DNA from: Erinaceus europaeus | Taxonomy: Eukaryota; Chordata; Mammalia; Eulipotyphla; Erinaceidae | Assembly: GCF_950295315.1 (NCBI RefSeq) | Contig: NC_080166.1 | Location: 100,418,999 to 100,482,998 of the forward strand | Direction: 5' to 3' | Length of the DNA: 64,000 nucleotides | Part shown: positions 21,135 through 31,345 of the stretch, piece after piece | How the letters are laid out: every line of letters begins with the position of its first letter | Numbering within the stretch: the first letter of the stretch is position 1 | The notes under the pieces: model-generated | What the model was told of the DNA's origin: nothing | The model's database searches: none | Seen by the model: the letters and a program-made list of their open reading frames with translations, nothing else | Position numbers and translations under genes: made by a program

Positions 21135-21935
21135 TGTTGGGCATTAAACCAGCTCCCCCTGCTCCACCTTGCATACCTAATGCTATGGTATGCAATACTA
21201 TGATTATCTACATAATCATTGTTTTGCCTGAAAGATCCCCACCCTCAGGCCGAAGTTGAAAAACAAGATTAGAAAAGAAAACACAAGTCGAACCTGAAAT
21301 GGAACTGGAGTATTACACCAAAGTAAAAGACTCTGGCGTGGGTGGGTTGGTGGGGAGAATACAGGTCCATGAAAGATGATGAATGACATAGTGGGGGTTG
21401 TATTGTTAAATGGGAATCTGGGGAATGTTATGCATGTACAAACTATTGTATTTACTGTTGAATGTAAAGCATTAATTCCCCAATAAAGAAATAAATTATT
21501 TTAAAAAAATAAAAATAAAAAAAGTTCACTCCCTGGCAAAAAAAAAAAAAAGAAAGATACCCACCCATTCCATTCCTTTGATCTATCTTCTTTCGAGACC
21601 CTCCCTGCCTCCAGGGTATTAATTGATCCCCACCAGTTAAAACCCTCGCAAGGGTTGCTAAAGAAGTTTCTACTTTCCCAGCCCACTTTTGCCTTTCTCT
21701 ACCCCCTTCCTAGCGATTTCCATTTCAGACTTGCCAGTTCTGGGTCTGACCTATAAAAAGCCTTTGCTCTATGATCAATAAAGACATTGCATTGCTGTTC
21801 CACCATGTGTTTGATTCCTGAGTCCTCTATCTCCCGCTTTGCTGAATGAGTAGCAGCCCAGACTGGCTCTGGTCGAGTTCTCTCCAACCCAGAAAGCACG
21901 TGCCCAGGAAGAGGTACCCCCATGCTAGCCCGGCA
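21135..21935 (+). mobile_element. Solo LTR of an endogenous retrovirus (LTR type 1), with a nested L1
   Basis: Starts TGTTGGGCATTAAACC and ends TAGCCCGGCA, with a 6-bp TSD GTTAAG at 21129-21134 and 21936-21941. The L1 sequence on the two sides joins cleanly. TATA-like CTATAAAAAG lies at 21751 and a polyadenylation signal AATAAA at 21777-21782, giving a plus-strand U3-R-U5 order. Excluding the nested L1 (21245-21551) the LTR is about 490 bases. No gag, pol or env sequence is present. A 6-bp duplication fits class II/betaretrovirus-like integrases; that class call is an inference. Confidence 0.88.
21245..21551 (+). mobile_element. Short L1 3' end in the LTR, with a double A-tract
   Basis: Flanked by the TSD GAAAGATMCCCACCC (21230-21244 / 21552-21566). 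It ends AATTCCCCAATAAAGAAATA, an A-rich tract (about 21502-21523), then GTTCACTCCCTGGC (21524-21537) and a second A-tract (21538-21551). The layout fits a 14-base 3' transduction. Confidence 0.85.
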
Positions 21936-22689
21936 GTTAAGTGTTAGTTTAATTCCACTATTGTCTGAGAAGATGCTCAGGATGATTTCAGTGCAGTTTG
22001 TTGATGTTGCATTTGTGGCCTAACATATTATCTATCCTTGAGAATGACCCATGTGGACTTGGGTGAAATGTGTATTCCAGTTTCTTGGGATGGATGACTC
22101 TGAAAATGTCAAATAGTCCTACTTTATTTATCTCCTCATATAGCTCCCTCATGTCTTTATCAATATTCTGCCTGGATGATCTGTCAAGTTGAGAGAGTGG
22201 GGTGTTGAAGTACTCTACTATGACTGTGTTGCTGTTAAAATATTGCTGTATCTCTTTCAGTATATGTTTGATGTATTTAGATGGCTTCTCATTAGTGCAC
22301 AGTTGTTAATAACTGTTAAGTCCTCTTGATTGACTGATCCTCTGAGCATTAAGTAGTGTTCATCCCTATCTTTTTAAATTAAAGTCTGTCATGTGAGATA
22401 TGAGAGTAGCTGTTCCTGCCCTTTTTTGTGGGCCATTGGCTTGTATGATAGTTTTCCATCCTTTCACATTGAGTCTGTGTTTGTCTTGTTGAGTTAGGTG
22501 GTTTTCCTGTAGACGGCATATTGTTGGGTTGTGTTTTCTGATCCATCTTCCTACTCTATGTCTTTTAGTAGGTGAATTCAGGCCATTGACATTTATTGAT
22601 ATCAAAGATTGTAGATATTTTAACGCCATTCTTGTAGATTTTTAGAGTGTTCTGATAGATGGCATATTTATGGTGGTCTGTCTGTTTAT

Positions 22690-23542
22690 AGGAGACCTAT
22701 AAGAACTTCTTTCAGGGCAGGCTTGGTGATAGTTGATTCTTTCAACTGTTGCTTGTATGAGAAGGTTTTTATGCCTCCATCTAGTCTGAATGACAGTCTA
22801 GCAGGATACAGTAGTCTTGGTTGAAAACCTTTATCCTTGAGCACTCGATAGATCTCTTGTCATTCTCTTCTGGCCTGTAGTGTTTGTGTGGAGAAGTCTG
22901 CTGCTGATCTTACGGGTTTTGCTCTGTAGGTGAAACTTTGTTTTTCTCTTGAAGCCTTCAGAATCTTTTCTTTATCCTTATTCCTTTCCATTCTAAATAT
23001 GATGTGTCTTGGTATCTTTAAGTCTGGGTTAACTCTGTTAGGGACCCTCTGGGCTTCTTGAACTTTTATGTCTTTGATGTTGTCTAGACTAGAGAACTTC
23101 TCAGCTATATTGCCCTGCAGAATGCTTTCTTCCCCTCCCTCTCTCTCTTTCTTCCTCTGTTAAGCCAATAATTCATATATTATTTCTTTTTAAGTCCTCC
23201 CATAGGTCTCTGTTGTTGTTTTCAGTACCTCTTAATCTCTTTTTGAGATCTCTTATTTCTTTTTTAGTTGTATCTATTTCATCCTCAGTCTTCCTAAATC
23301 TGTCTTCAGCCTCATTTATTCTAGTCTCTCTCACTTCTACTGTTTTCTGGAGTTTATCTATTTTGTTACCCTGTTATGATACTGCTATAGCTTGTTCAGT
23401 TAGTTGTGTTCTTAGCTCAGCTATTTCAGCTTTCAGCTCTCTAATGACCTTGAGATTAGTGTTTTCTCCCAGAGTCTCATTTGTTGTTTCTGCATTTCTG
23501 ATGACAATTCTTTCAAACTCTACTCACTCCTATGATTATTTC
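22690..23542 (-). pseudogene. L1 ORF1 (RNA-binding chaperone) remnant
   Basis: On the minus strand, NIKDIKVQEAQRVPNRVNPD and RHIIFRMERNKDKEKILKAS (about 23080-22970), then the RNA-recognition/C-terminal block ending TLQARRE, where the usual Trp is a stop codon, then GFQPRLLYPARLSF near 22815. The upstream part (23200-23540) has the leucine-rich heptad look of the ORF1 coiled coil. ORF1p normally forms trimers on L1 RNA. Multiple stops; the N-terminus is cut by the LTR at 23543. Confidence 0.78.
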
Positions 23543-24486
23543 TTTCGGGGTGTCTCTCTCCTTCTCTGGCAGGGTGTCCTCCAGGGGAAGGTAACGGGCT
23601 GGTTCTTTCTTGCTCACGACAGGGGTGACACGAAGTAAAAGACACCAGGGGACTCTTAACGTGAATCTAGAATCTGAGACCTTGAGTCCCAGAATCCTTT
23701 TTTTTTTTTTTTTTTTGAATCTTAGCGTGAATCTAGAATCTGAGTCCTTGAGTCCCGATTTCGGGGTGTCTCTCTCCTTCTCTGGCAGCGTGGCCTCCAG
23801 GGGAAAGGTAACGGGCTGGTTCTTTTTCGCTCATGACAGGGGTGACACGAAGTAAAAGACACCAGGGGACTCAGCGTGAATCTAGAATCTGAGTCCTTGA
23901 GTCCCAGAATCCTAGAGTCCGTTTATTAGCAAAGTGGACATGAGTTAAATAGAAAAGCAATGAAGTTAATTATTGTTGCAATATGACAGAAATTACAGGT
24001 TTCTTAACAGTCAGCATGCCCCTAAGGTAGGGGGCTGGTATGACAGGAACTGATGAGATACAAAACAGTTATTTTCCATGACACAAGCAACTTAATTATC
24101 CAAAGGTATTTGAGAGAAGCATAGGGGTTAAACTCGTAGGGTGAGACAGAGAGAAGATGAATATCAAAAGGCCATATAGTTTGGAATTTCTCTTGTCTGG
24201 GGTCTGAGGTGTGTGATGAAGTGTGTGATAAGGTGTGTTCTTCTGTGATCAGAAGGTGACTCTGAATAAGTGAATCTGCAGCCATGTGGCCTGTGGTTAA
24301 TGGAGGGAAGTACTGGGGTATCTTTGGGCCTGAGAGTCAAGAAGGAAAGAACCAAGTCTGAGTTTCCCCCCTTATGATTACCTTGGTTTAGATAGAGACT
24401 TACCAAGAGGTTATCTTCTCAGACCTCCATCCAAAGATGGGGGTGGTTCTCCCTAAGCTCTGTCAGGCTTACACATGTTCCCAACA
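23543..24486 (-). mobile_element. Solo LTR (LTR type 2) with a duplicated end
   Basis: TSD TATTTC at 23537-23542 and 24487-24492. The full unit is 23759-24486 (728 bases), nearly the same length and sequence as the copy at 45255-45983. The extra 23543-23758 repeats the unit's R-U5 end and includes an 18-base T run. On the minus strand the LTR starts TGTTGGGAACATGTG, has AATAAA at 23927-23922, and ends CACCCCGAAA instead of the usual CA. A minus-strand frame of 87 codons (24285-24022) is open in both copies. It interrupts the N-terminal part of L1 ORF1. No internal proviral genes. Confidence 0.82.
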
Positions 24487-24659
24487 TATTTCCTTAACTA
24501 GTGATTGGATGTTGACCTCATCATTTTGTGCTTCAACCTTTGGGGGGGCTTTTAGCTGGACTGTTGTCCTGGTTCATTTCTCAAATATTTCTTCTTGTTG
24601 GTTTAACCATTTTATATAGTATGTTATGAGTTCCATGCTCAGTACTTCTCAAATTACTG

Positions 24660-24990
24660 ATCACTCTTGCCTGGATTGACTTGTGTCTAAGTAATGTAAT
24701 TAAAGAGTTCACCATTGTGGAAATTGACATTTGTTTCAAACATATTTTAATCCCTGAGTTAGAGCTTAAAAGACTTAAGAGGCTTAAAAGCCTCTTTTGT
24801 GCTTTTTCTTCCCTGTAGGCTATGGGACCCTGAGGACTTTTAAACTATAAGTAGGCTTCTTAGCTTAATCACTGACTCCTGAACAAGAGATAAAAATGGG
24901 TGTGGCAGAGATAATCTAGTGGTCATGCAATGACTCTCACAGCCCCACAGCTAGGCCACTGAGGTATAGATATTCTCCTGAGTTTCCTCA
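24660..24990. other. L1 5' region plus a possible SINE fragment
   Basis: Antisense L1 upstream sequence of uncertain extent. AGAGATAATCTAGTGGTCAT at 24908 resembles the head of a family B SINE, but the B-box and tail are missing. Confidence 0.35.
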
Positions 24991-25399
24991 TTAATTCTCT
25001 GTCCCCTGGTGTCAGCACAGCCCCTCCCCCACACTGCTCCAGATTCTGAGGGCAGTAGCAATGGAGACTCATAGTTCTGTTTGGTGAGTCTTAGGGGAGT
25101 CCTCTCCTCCCTTCAACGGTCTTTTTGTTGGTGAAACAGATTGGAGGTGATGTCACAACTGGTAAACTGCCTGACTGTTACCAGCCACTTAATCTCTCCC
25201 TAGGCTCCTCTCTGTGCAGGAGCTATACGTGTTTGCACTCACAGGTGATTTTGTGGGTTCCTGAAGTCATTCTAGTGCTATCTTGTTGAGGTCCCAGGTG
25301 TTCTCTTTTGGTATTCTTCCCCATTTACTAATAAGGTTGCTTGTATGCTTGTTTTTAGTGCTTATTTTACTGAGCTCTTTATGCATTTTAGTTATTAGT

Positions 25400-28300
25400 A
25401 CTTTTATTTATTTAAATTTTTTATATAAGAAAGAATTAATTAACAAAACCATAGGGTAGAAGGGGTACAATTCCACACAGTTCCCACCACCCAATCTCCA
25501 TATCCCACCCCCTCCCCTGATACCTTTCCCATTCTCTATTCCTCTGGGAGCATGGACCCAGGGTCATTGTGGGTTGCAGAAGGTAGAAGGTCTGGCTTCT
25601 GTAATTGCTTCCCTGATGAACATGGGCATTGACTGGTAGGTCCATACTCCCAGTCTGCCTCTCTCTTTCCCTAGTAGGGTGGGTCTCTGGGGAAGCAGAG
25701 CTCCAGGACACATTGGTGGGGTCTTCAGTCTAGGGAAGCCTGGCCAGCATCCTGATGACATCTGGAACCTGGTGACTGAAAAGAGAGTTAACATACGAAG
25801 CCAAACAAGTTGTTGAGCAATCATGGACCCAAAGCTTGGAATAGTGGAGAGGAAGTCTTAGGGGGGTACTCACTGCAAATTCTAGTGCACTTCTGCTTTC
25901 AGGCATATATTTTGCAGTAGTTTACGGATATGTGTTAACATATGCTGTCTCTCACAGAAACTGGTGTATATCTAGGTTTGGGGACTTTGTTAGAAAGTGA
26001 ACCACTTGAGATGGAATTAGACTATACTATGAAAGGAAAGGTTTCACCCGAGTAATGAAGCTGAAGGGTTGTCATTCCACACGTGAAGTCTCTGGACACA
26101 GTCTGAAGTGAAGCATGTTTAGGTGGCAATCATTGCGTTGGTTAGGTTGTGATCGGCAGATGCAATATTATTTGACATGGATTGGGAGAGGCATACGGGA
26201 AAGTGGGCCCTATCCAAGGGTTCTAGGACTGGGGGAAGTAAGGGCTCTATAGTGGAGATGTGAGGTTCCTGCTGTCTTAGGGTTCCAAAAGACAATGGAT
26301 AGTTAATGTTATCATCACATTATTTGGTAATTGGGTTAACTTCGAAAAGTCCTTTTGTTAGGGTTTGCTGTACAGTACCCAGTATCTTGTATATAGCTGT
26401 GCTATTGGTTTCTTCTGATCTACTTGGTCTAGGCTTTTGAGAGTCCGCATATCAATGACACAGCCTATATATTAAAAAGATTCAGTTAGTGTTTTGAAAA
26501 ACTTTGAGACATACAATTAATTTCCCCATCTTGTATTAATTAACTAATGATTTATATGACTACAATTTACTAGTAGTGTACATAAACACCATTCCCACCA
26601 CCAAAAGACTTTGACCCATCCCTCCCACCCACTCCCACCCCCCCAAAGGCCCAGGAAGCTGCATGTCTACCCCTCACCACAGGGTTTTTACTTTGGTGCC
26701 CTACTTACAATTTGCTCAGGTCCTGCTTTGAGTTTCCCTTTTAGATCTTCTTAGTCAACTTCTGGTGATGAGTGGGATCATCCCATACTCATCTTTATCT
26801 TTTTGACTTAGCTCACTTAACATAATTCCTTCTAGCTCTGTCCAAGATGGGTCAGAGAAGGTGGGTTCATTGTTCATAGCTGCATAGTATTCCATTGTGT
26901 ATATATACCACAGCTTTCTCAGCCACTCATCTGTTGTTGGGCACCTGGGTTGCTTCCAGGTTTTACCTATTATGAATTGTGCTGCTATGAACATAGGAGT
27001 ACACACCTCTTTTTGGTTGGATGTTATGGAGTCCTTGAGGTATAACCCCAGGAGAGGAATTACTGGATCATATGGAAGGTCCATGTCTAGCCTTCTGAGA
27101 GTTTTCCAGACTGCTCTCCACAGAGGCTGGACCAATTTACATTCCCACCAGCAATGTAAAAGGGTTCCTCTGTCCCCACATCCTCTCCAGCATTTGTTGC
27201 TGCTGTCCTTTTTGATGTATGCCATTCTTACAGGAGTGAGGTGGTATCTTAGTGTTGTCTTAATTTGCATTTCTCTGACAATCAGTGACCTAGAGCAGTT
27301 TTTCATATGTTTGTTAGCCTTTTGGATCTCTTCTGTAGTGAATGTTTTGTTCATATCCTCTGCCCATTTTTGGATGGGGTCATTTGCTTTTTTGGTGCAA
27401 AGTTTGCTGAGCTCTTTATATATTTTGGTGATTAGTTTTTTGTCTGATGTATGGCATGTGAAGATCTTCTCCCATTCTGTGAGGGGTCTCTTTGTTTGTT
27501 TAATAGTTTCTTTGGATGTGCAGAAGCTTTTCAATTTGATGTAGTCCCATTGGTTTGTTTCTGCTTTAGTCTTCCTTGCAATTGGGTTTGATTCCTCAAA
27601 GATGTCCTTGAGGTGTAGGTGGGAAAGTGTTTTATCAATGTTTTCCTCTAAGTATTTGATTGTTTCTGGTCTGACATCTAGGTCTTTGATCCATTTGGAG
27701 TTGATTTTTGTTTCTGGTGAGATAAAGTGGTTCAATTTCATTCTTCTGCATGTTTCAACCCAGTTTTCCCAGCACCATTTATTGAAGAGAGCCTCCTTTT
27801 TCCATTTAATCCTTTGGGCCCCCTTATCAAAGATTAGATGTCCATAGGTGTGGGGATTTATTTCTGGGCTTTCAATTCTGTTCCACTGGTCTGCACGTCT
27901 ATTTTTGTTACAGTACCATGCTGTTTTGATGACTATGGCTTTATAAAATAGTTTAAGGTCTGGGAGTGTGATGCCTCCATTTCTGTTTCTTTTCCTTAAG
28001 ATGGTTTTGGCAATTCTAGGTGTTTTCAGGTTCCAGATAAATGATTGTAGTGTTTGTTCTATTCTCTTAAAGAAGCTTGGTGGAACTTTGATGGGTATTG
28101 CATTAAATTTGTATATGGCTCTGGGGAGAATATTCATTTTGATGATATTTATTCTTCCAATCCATGAGCATGGCATATCTTTCCATTTCTTGGTATCAGT
28201 TTCTATTTCCTTGAATAGCGACTCATAGTTTTCAGTATATAAGTCTTTCACTTCTTTGGTTAACTTTATTCCTAGGTATTTGATTGATTTTGCTGAAACA

Positions 28301-29213
28301 GTAAATGGGAGTGATTTCTGGATGTCTTCTTCTTCAGATTTAGTGTTTGCATAAAGAAATGCCACTGGTTTTTGTACATTGATTTTTGTAGCCTGATACC
28401 TTGCTATATGGCCTAATAAATTCCAGTAGTTTTCTGCTGGATTCTTTAGGTTTTTCTATGTATAATATCATATCATCTGCAAACAGTGAGAGCTTGACTT
28501 CTTCTTCCCTTCCAATCTGTATGCCTTTGATTTCTTTCTCTTGCCTGATTGCTATGGCAAGGACTTCCAATACTATGTTGAAGAGTAACGGTGACAGTGG
28601 ACAACCCTGTCTAGTCCCCGATCTCAGGGGGAATGCTTTCAGCTTCTGTCCATTGATTATGATGTTGGCTGTAGGTTTGCTATATATAGACTCCAGTATC
28701 TTGAGGAATTTCCCATCTATTCCCATTTTTTGTAGAGTTTTGAGCATGAATGGGTGTTGGATTTTTTCAAAGGCTTTCTATGCATCTATTGAGATAATCA
28801 TGTGGTTTTTGGCTTTGCTTTTATTGATGTGGTGAATGACATTGATTGACTTATGGATGTTGAACCAGCCTTGCATTCCTGGGATGAATCCCACTTGGTC
28901 GTGATGAACAATCTTTTTGATATGTTGCTATATCTGGTTGGCCAAGATCTTGTTTAATATTTTGGCATCTATGTTCATCACAGATATTGGTCTTTAGTTT
29001 TCCTTTTTTGTTTTGTCCCTATCAGCTTTTGGTATCAGGGTGATGTTGGCTTCATAGAAGGTTTAAGTGAGTATTCCTGTTTCTTCAATCTTATGGAAAA
29101 GCTTAAGAAGTATGGGTACTAACTGTTTCCTGAAAGTTGTGTAGAATTCATTTGTTGAGCCATCTGGTCCAGGGCTTTTGTTGTTGGGGAAGTTCTTAAT
29201 AACTGTGATTGGT
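25400..29213 (-). mobile_element. Young 5'-truncated L1 (3.8 kb)
   Basis: Bounded by a 17-18-bp TSD, with the T-rich (A-tail) end at 25400-25440. Contains the complete 3' UTR (about 25441-26754) and ORF2 from before the RT domain to the stop. Same subfamily as 8993-13445 by near-identity in both ORF2 and UTR, but a separate event: different target, TSD and truncation point. Confidence 0.95.
26755..29213 (-). pseudogene. L1 ORF2 (RT and C-terminal domain), long open segment
   Basis: The largest open frame of the window (536 codons, 28365-26755) covers the thumb and C-terminal domain through the cysteine motif [19 protein letters not shown] to the normal end IPLITRS. Upstream, 28747-28340 carries GTRQGCPL and the catalytic FADD in another frame; the shift lies near 28360. 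Stops found by comparison with the copy at 9-12 kb: TAA 29065-29063 (identical position in both copies), TAA 28996-28994, TAG 28930-28928 and TAG 28780-28778 (Glu to stop in IDAEKAF). ORF2 starts after the endonuclease domain. Confidence 0.93.
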
Positions 29214-29324
29214 GCATTTTTAGTTATTAGTTCTTTGTCTATGTGTGTTGTGTAAAGATCTCCTCCCATGCCATAGGGTGTCTTTTTTTTCGTGTGCAGA
29301 AGCTCTTCAGTTTGATGTAGTTCT

Positions 29325-29410
29325 CTTATCCAAGTATCAACCAGGCCTGTCCCTCCTTAGCTTCTAATATCAGACAAGATTATGCATGTTCAGGTTGGTA
29401 TCTTTGTAGA
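29325..29410 (-). pseudogene. 5S rRNA pseudogene, 3' truncated
   Basis: On the minus strand it reads GTCTAC, ATACCAACCTGAAC, ATCTTGTCTGATATTAGAAG, CTAAGGAGGGACAGGCCTGG, TTGATACTTGGATAAGAGA, the order of vertebrate 5S rRNA positions 1 to about 90 with around 15 differences. The last ~30 nt of 5S are absent. A diverged 17-bp repeat (CAGTTTGATGTAGTTCT / CAGTTTGATATAATTCT) at 29308-29324 and 29411-29427 looks like a TSD, so it probably arrived by retroposition. No A-tail is visible. Confidence 0.85.
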
Positions 29411-29871
29411 CAGTTTGATATAATTCTTGGCTTCTTTTCTTTTTTTTTTAAAAAAAATTGCTGTTGGATTTGAATTTCTGAAGCATAGGTCGTAAGGTGT
29501 TCTTCCTATGTTTTCTTCTATGTATTTCATAGTTTCTGGCCTAATGTACATGTTCTTCATCTACTTGGAGTTGTCTTTGTGCATGGTAATTAGTGATGGT
29601 TCAGTTTCATCTGTTTACATGTTTCAATTCAATTTTCTCAGCACCATTTGTTGAGGAGACTCTCCTTTTGCCATTTAATGGTTTGAGCCCCCTTGTCAAA
29701 AATTAGTTCTCTGTAAACATGGGGGCTTATTTCTGGGTCTTCAATTTTATTCCTTTGTTCTATTTGTCGATTTTGATTCCAGGACCAGGCAGTTTTGATT
29801 CCAGTAGCTCTGTAGTACAGCTTGAGGTCAGGTAGTGAAATGCTTTCAGTCTTGTTCCCCCTTTTTCCTTT

Positions 29872-30535
29872 CTAAGTCACACCTACTAATTCTGAGTGTC
29901 CATCCTTCCCCCCCTTTTTCCCCCTCCCCCATCTTTCTCTGGGTCCTAATGGTATTGGAGTTTAGAACCCTCTGTCATCTACTCCTAACATTTCTCTCCC
30001 TGTGGGAGTATGGGCCAAAATTCTGTATGGGGTACAAAACGTAGAAAGTCTGGCTTCTGTAATTGCTTCTCTGTTGGACATGGACACTGGCAGGTCTATC
30101 CATACCCCCAGTCTGTTTCTTTTTTTCTTTTTCTTTTCTTTTCTTCTTCTTTCTTCCTCCAGGGTTATTGCTGGGTCTCAGTGCCTGCACCATGAATCCA
30201 TGCTCCTGGAGGCTATTTTTTTTTTTGTCCTTGTTGTTTTTTGATCATTGTTGTGGTTATCTTTGTTGTTATTGCTGTCATTGTTGTTGGATAGGACAGA
30301 GAGAAATGGAGAGAGAAGGGGAAGACAGAGAGAGTGAGAGAAAGATAGACACCTGCAGACTCCCCTGGAGGTGGGGAGCTGGGGGCTGGAAACAGGTTCC
30401 CTACTCCAGTCCTTCTGCTCTGCACCATGTGTGCTTAATCCACTGCACTACCACTGACCATCCCTCCAGTCTGTTTCTGCCTTTCTTTAGTAGGGTAAAT
30501 CTCTGGAGAGATGAAAATGAATAGTTTTATAAACA
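29872..30535 (-). mobile_element. Old L1 3' end, split by a SINE
   Basis: Antisense landmarks: GGGTCCTAATGGTATTGGAG near 29941, CTGTGGGAGTATGGGCCAAA near 30000, GTCTGGCTTCTGTAATTGCT near 30048, and after the SINE TTTCTTTAGTAGGGTAAATC at 30483. Confidence 0.7.
30121..30465 (-). repeat. tRNA-derived SINE (family A, long form)
   Basis: Perfect TSD CCAGTCTGTTTCT at 30108-30120 and 30466-30478. On the minus strand: tRNA-like head, CT-rich body, CAACAA region, then an extra 3' segment (CTCCAGGAGCATGGATTCAT ... CAATAACCCTGGAGG). The extra segment is shared with 38830, 56300 and 58340 and ends in an inverted-repeat hairpin (CCTCCAGG/CCTGGAGG). Confidence 0.93.
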
Positions 30536-30644
30536 ATGTGCTATTAAAAATTAAATGCTCATTTAATTTTATACATCATAATTTTTATATTATATTAAAA
30601 TTCAAAACTAAGTTACATATTTCTAAGTATATATAATATTCTAA

Positions 30645-30775
30645 CTTTTTTTTTTTGCCAGAGAACGCTTCAGCTCTGGTTTATGGTGGTGTGGGGATTG
30701 AACCTGGGGCCTTGGTTGCCTCAGGCATGAGAGTAATTTTACATTACCATTATGCTATCTCCCCCACCCCTAACA
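30645..30775 (-). repeat. tRNA-derived SINE (family B)
   Basis: Reverse complement reads GGGGTGGGGGAGATAGCATA, B-box GGTTCAATCCCC, CACCACCATAAACCAGAGCT and CTCTGGCAAAAAA. Confidence 0.85.
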
Positions 30776-31214
30776 ATTTTCAATATATATTTTTAGGAAA
30801 CAAAATTTTTAATCAGTTACTATTAGTACAGGAGGTATTCTTATGAATTTATGGACTGTTTATTGTTTTTTTAGAGTAAGTTAATTATAATTAGAATGGA
30901 AATGAGCTCAGTAACAATTAATAGAGAAATATATTTAAGTGTCATGTGTTTCTGCTAATCCATGCATGCCATTGCAATTACCAGTAAATGCTAAACAGAG
31001 ATCAGACGATTACTGACCCTAATCAATATTACAAAGTCAGACTTTACAATTAACTGGAGCTAGATTATGATCTTGAATTATAGGCATATCTAGACAGCTT
31101 CTAAAATAAGCTTCCATAGCTATTCACATTCAATACTCTGAAAAGGAATAAAAGAGTGATAGCAAAATAAGATCTGCATCTAATATATTCTCTAAAATTG
31201 AGTCAGATAGTGGT
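30776..31214. other. No feature recognised
   Basis: AT-rich, unique-looking; no frame of interest. Confidence 0.45.
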
Positions 31215-31345
31215 GGTCCGGGAAGTGGTGCAGTGGATAAGGTCCTGGGTTCGATCCCTGGCAGCACATGTGCCAGAGTGATGTCTGGTTCTTTCTCTCT
31301 CTCCTATTATCTTTATCATTAATAAAATCTTTAAAAAAAAGAAAA
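31215..31345 (+). repeat. Short tRNA-derived SINE (family D)
   Basis: GTCCGGGAAGTGGTGCAGTG head, B-box GGGTTCGATCCCTGG at about 31247, then CACATGTGCCAGAGTGATGT, CT-rich stretch and ATTAATAAAATCTTTAAAAA tail. The only member of this type seen in the window. Confidence 0.8.

Larger units (their letters stand above)
18840..22632 (-). pseudogene. L1 ORF2, internally deleted and interrupted
   Basis: The endonuclease N-terminus lies at 22366-22629 (SINVNGLNSPTKRHRVGRWI, then QENHLT in place of the usual QETHLT, retaining the glutamate). After the LTR (21135-21935) the linker region follows at 20598-20991. At about 20340 the frame jumps from FQRTEDT (before the palm) to [12 protein letters not shown] and TFFRRIEQM, so roughly 0.9 kb encoding the RT palm with FADD is missing. 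The C-terminal part is at 19397-20100, then a SINE, and the end near 18840. Inactive. Confidence 0.85.
18549..25340 (-). mobile_element. Old, nearly complete L1, interrupted by LTRs and a SINE
   Basis: From left to right on the plus strand, in antisense: 3' UTR end (TTCTTTATTGGAGAATTAAT at 18560), ORF2 C-terminus from about 18840, RT-flanking sequence to about 21128, LTR insertion, ORF2 N-terminal endonuclease near 22366-22629, ORF1 (about 22690-23540), a second LTR insertion, and a GC-richer 5' UTR-like stretch (24990-25330). Almost all L1 parts in order is rare here; other copies are 5' truncated. Inserted: SINE 19032-19216, LTR 21135-21935, LTR 23543-24486. The RT core is deleted near 20340. 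Confidence 0.8.
25330..29870 (-). mobile_element. Old L1 ORF2, split by a young L1
   Basis: The left piece ends GAGCTCTTTATGCATTTTAG at 25399; the right piece starts at 29214 and goes on in antisense ORF2 (GTGCAGAAGCTCTTCAGTTT near 29295; GGTTCAGTTTCATCTGTTTA near 29599; GTCAAAAATTAGTTCTCTGT near 29695) to about 29870. The duplicated target is GCATTTTAGTTATTAGT (25383-25399 / 29214-29231). A 5S pseudogene sits at 29325-29410. Confidence 0.8.

Noticed and set aside
26897..27544. 215-codon plus-strand frame opposite L1 ORF2
   Set aside because: Antisense of the ORF2 C-terminal domain; the same shadow is seen at 35545 and 52938.
30063..30524. 153-codon frame with a hydrophobic, signal-like start
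   Set aside because: Lies across a SINE and an L1 terminus; the hydrophobic stretch is translated T-rich sequence.
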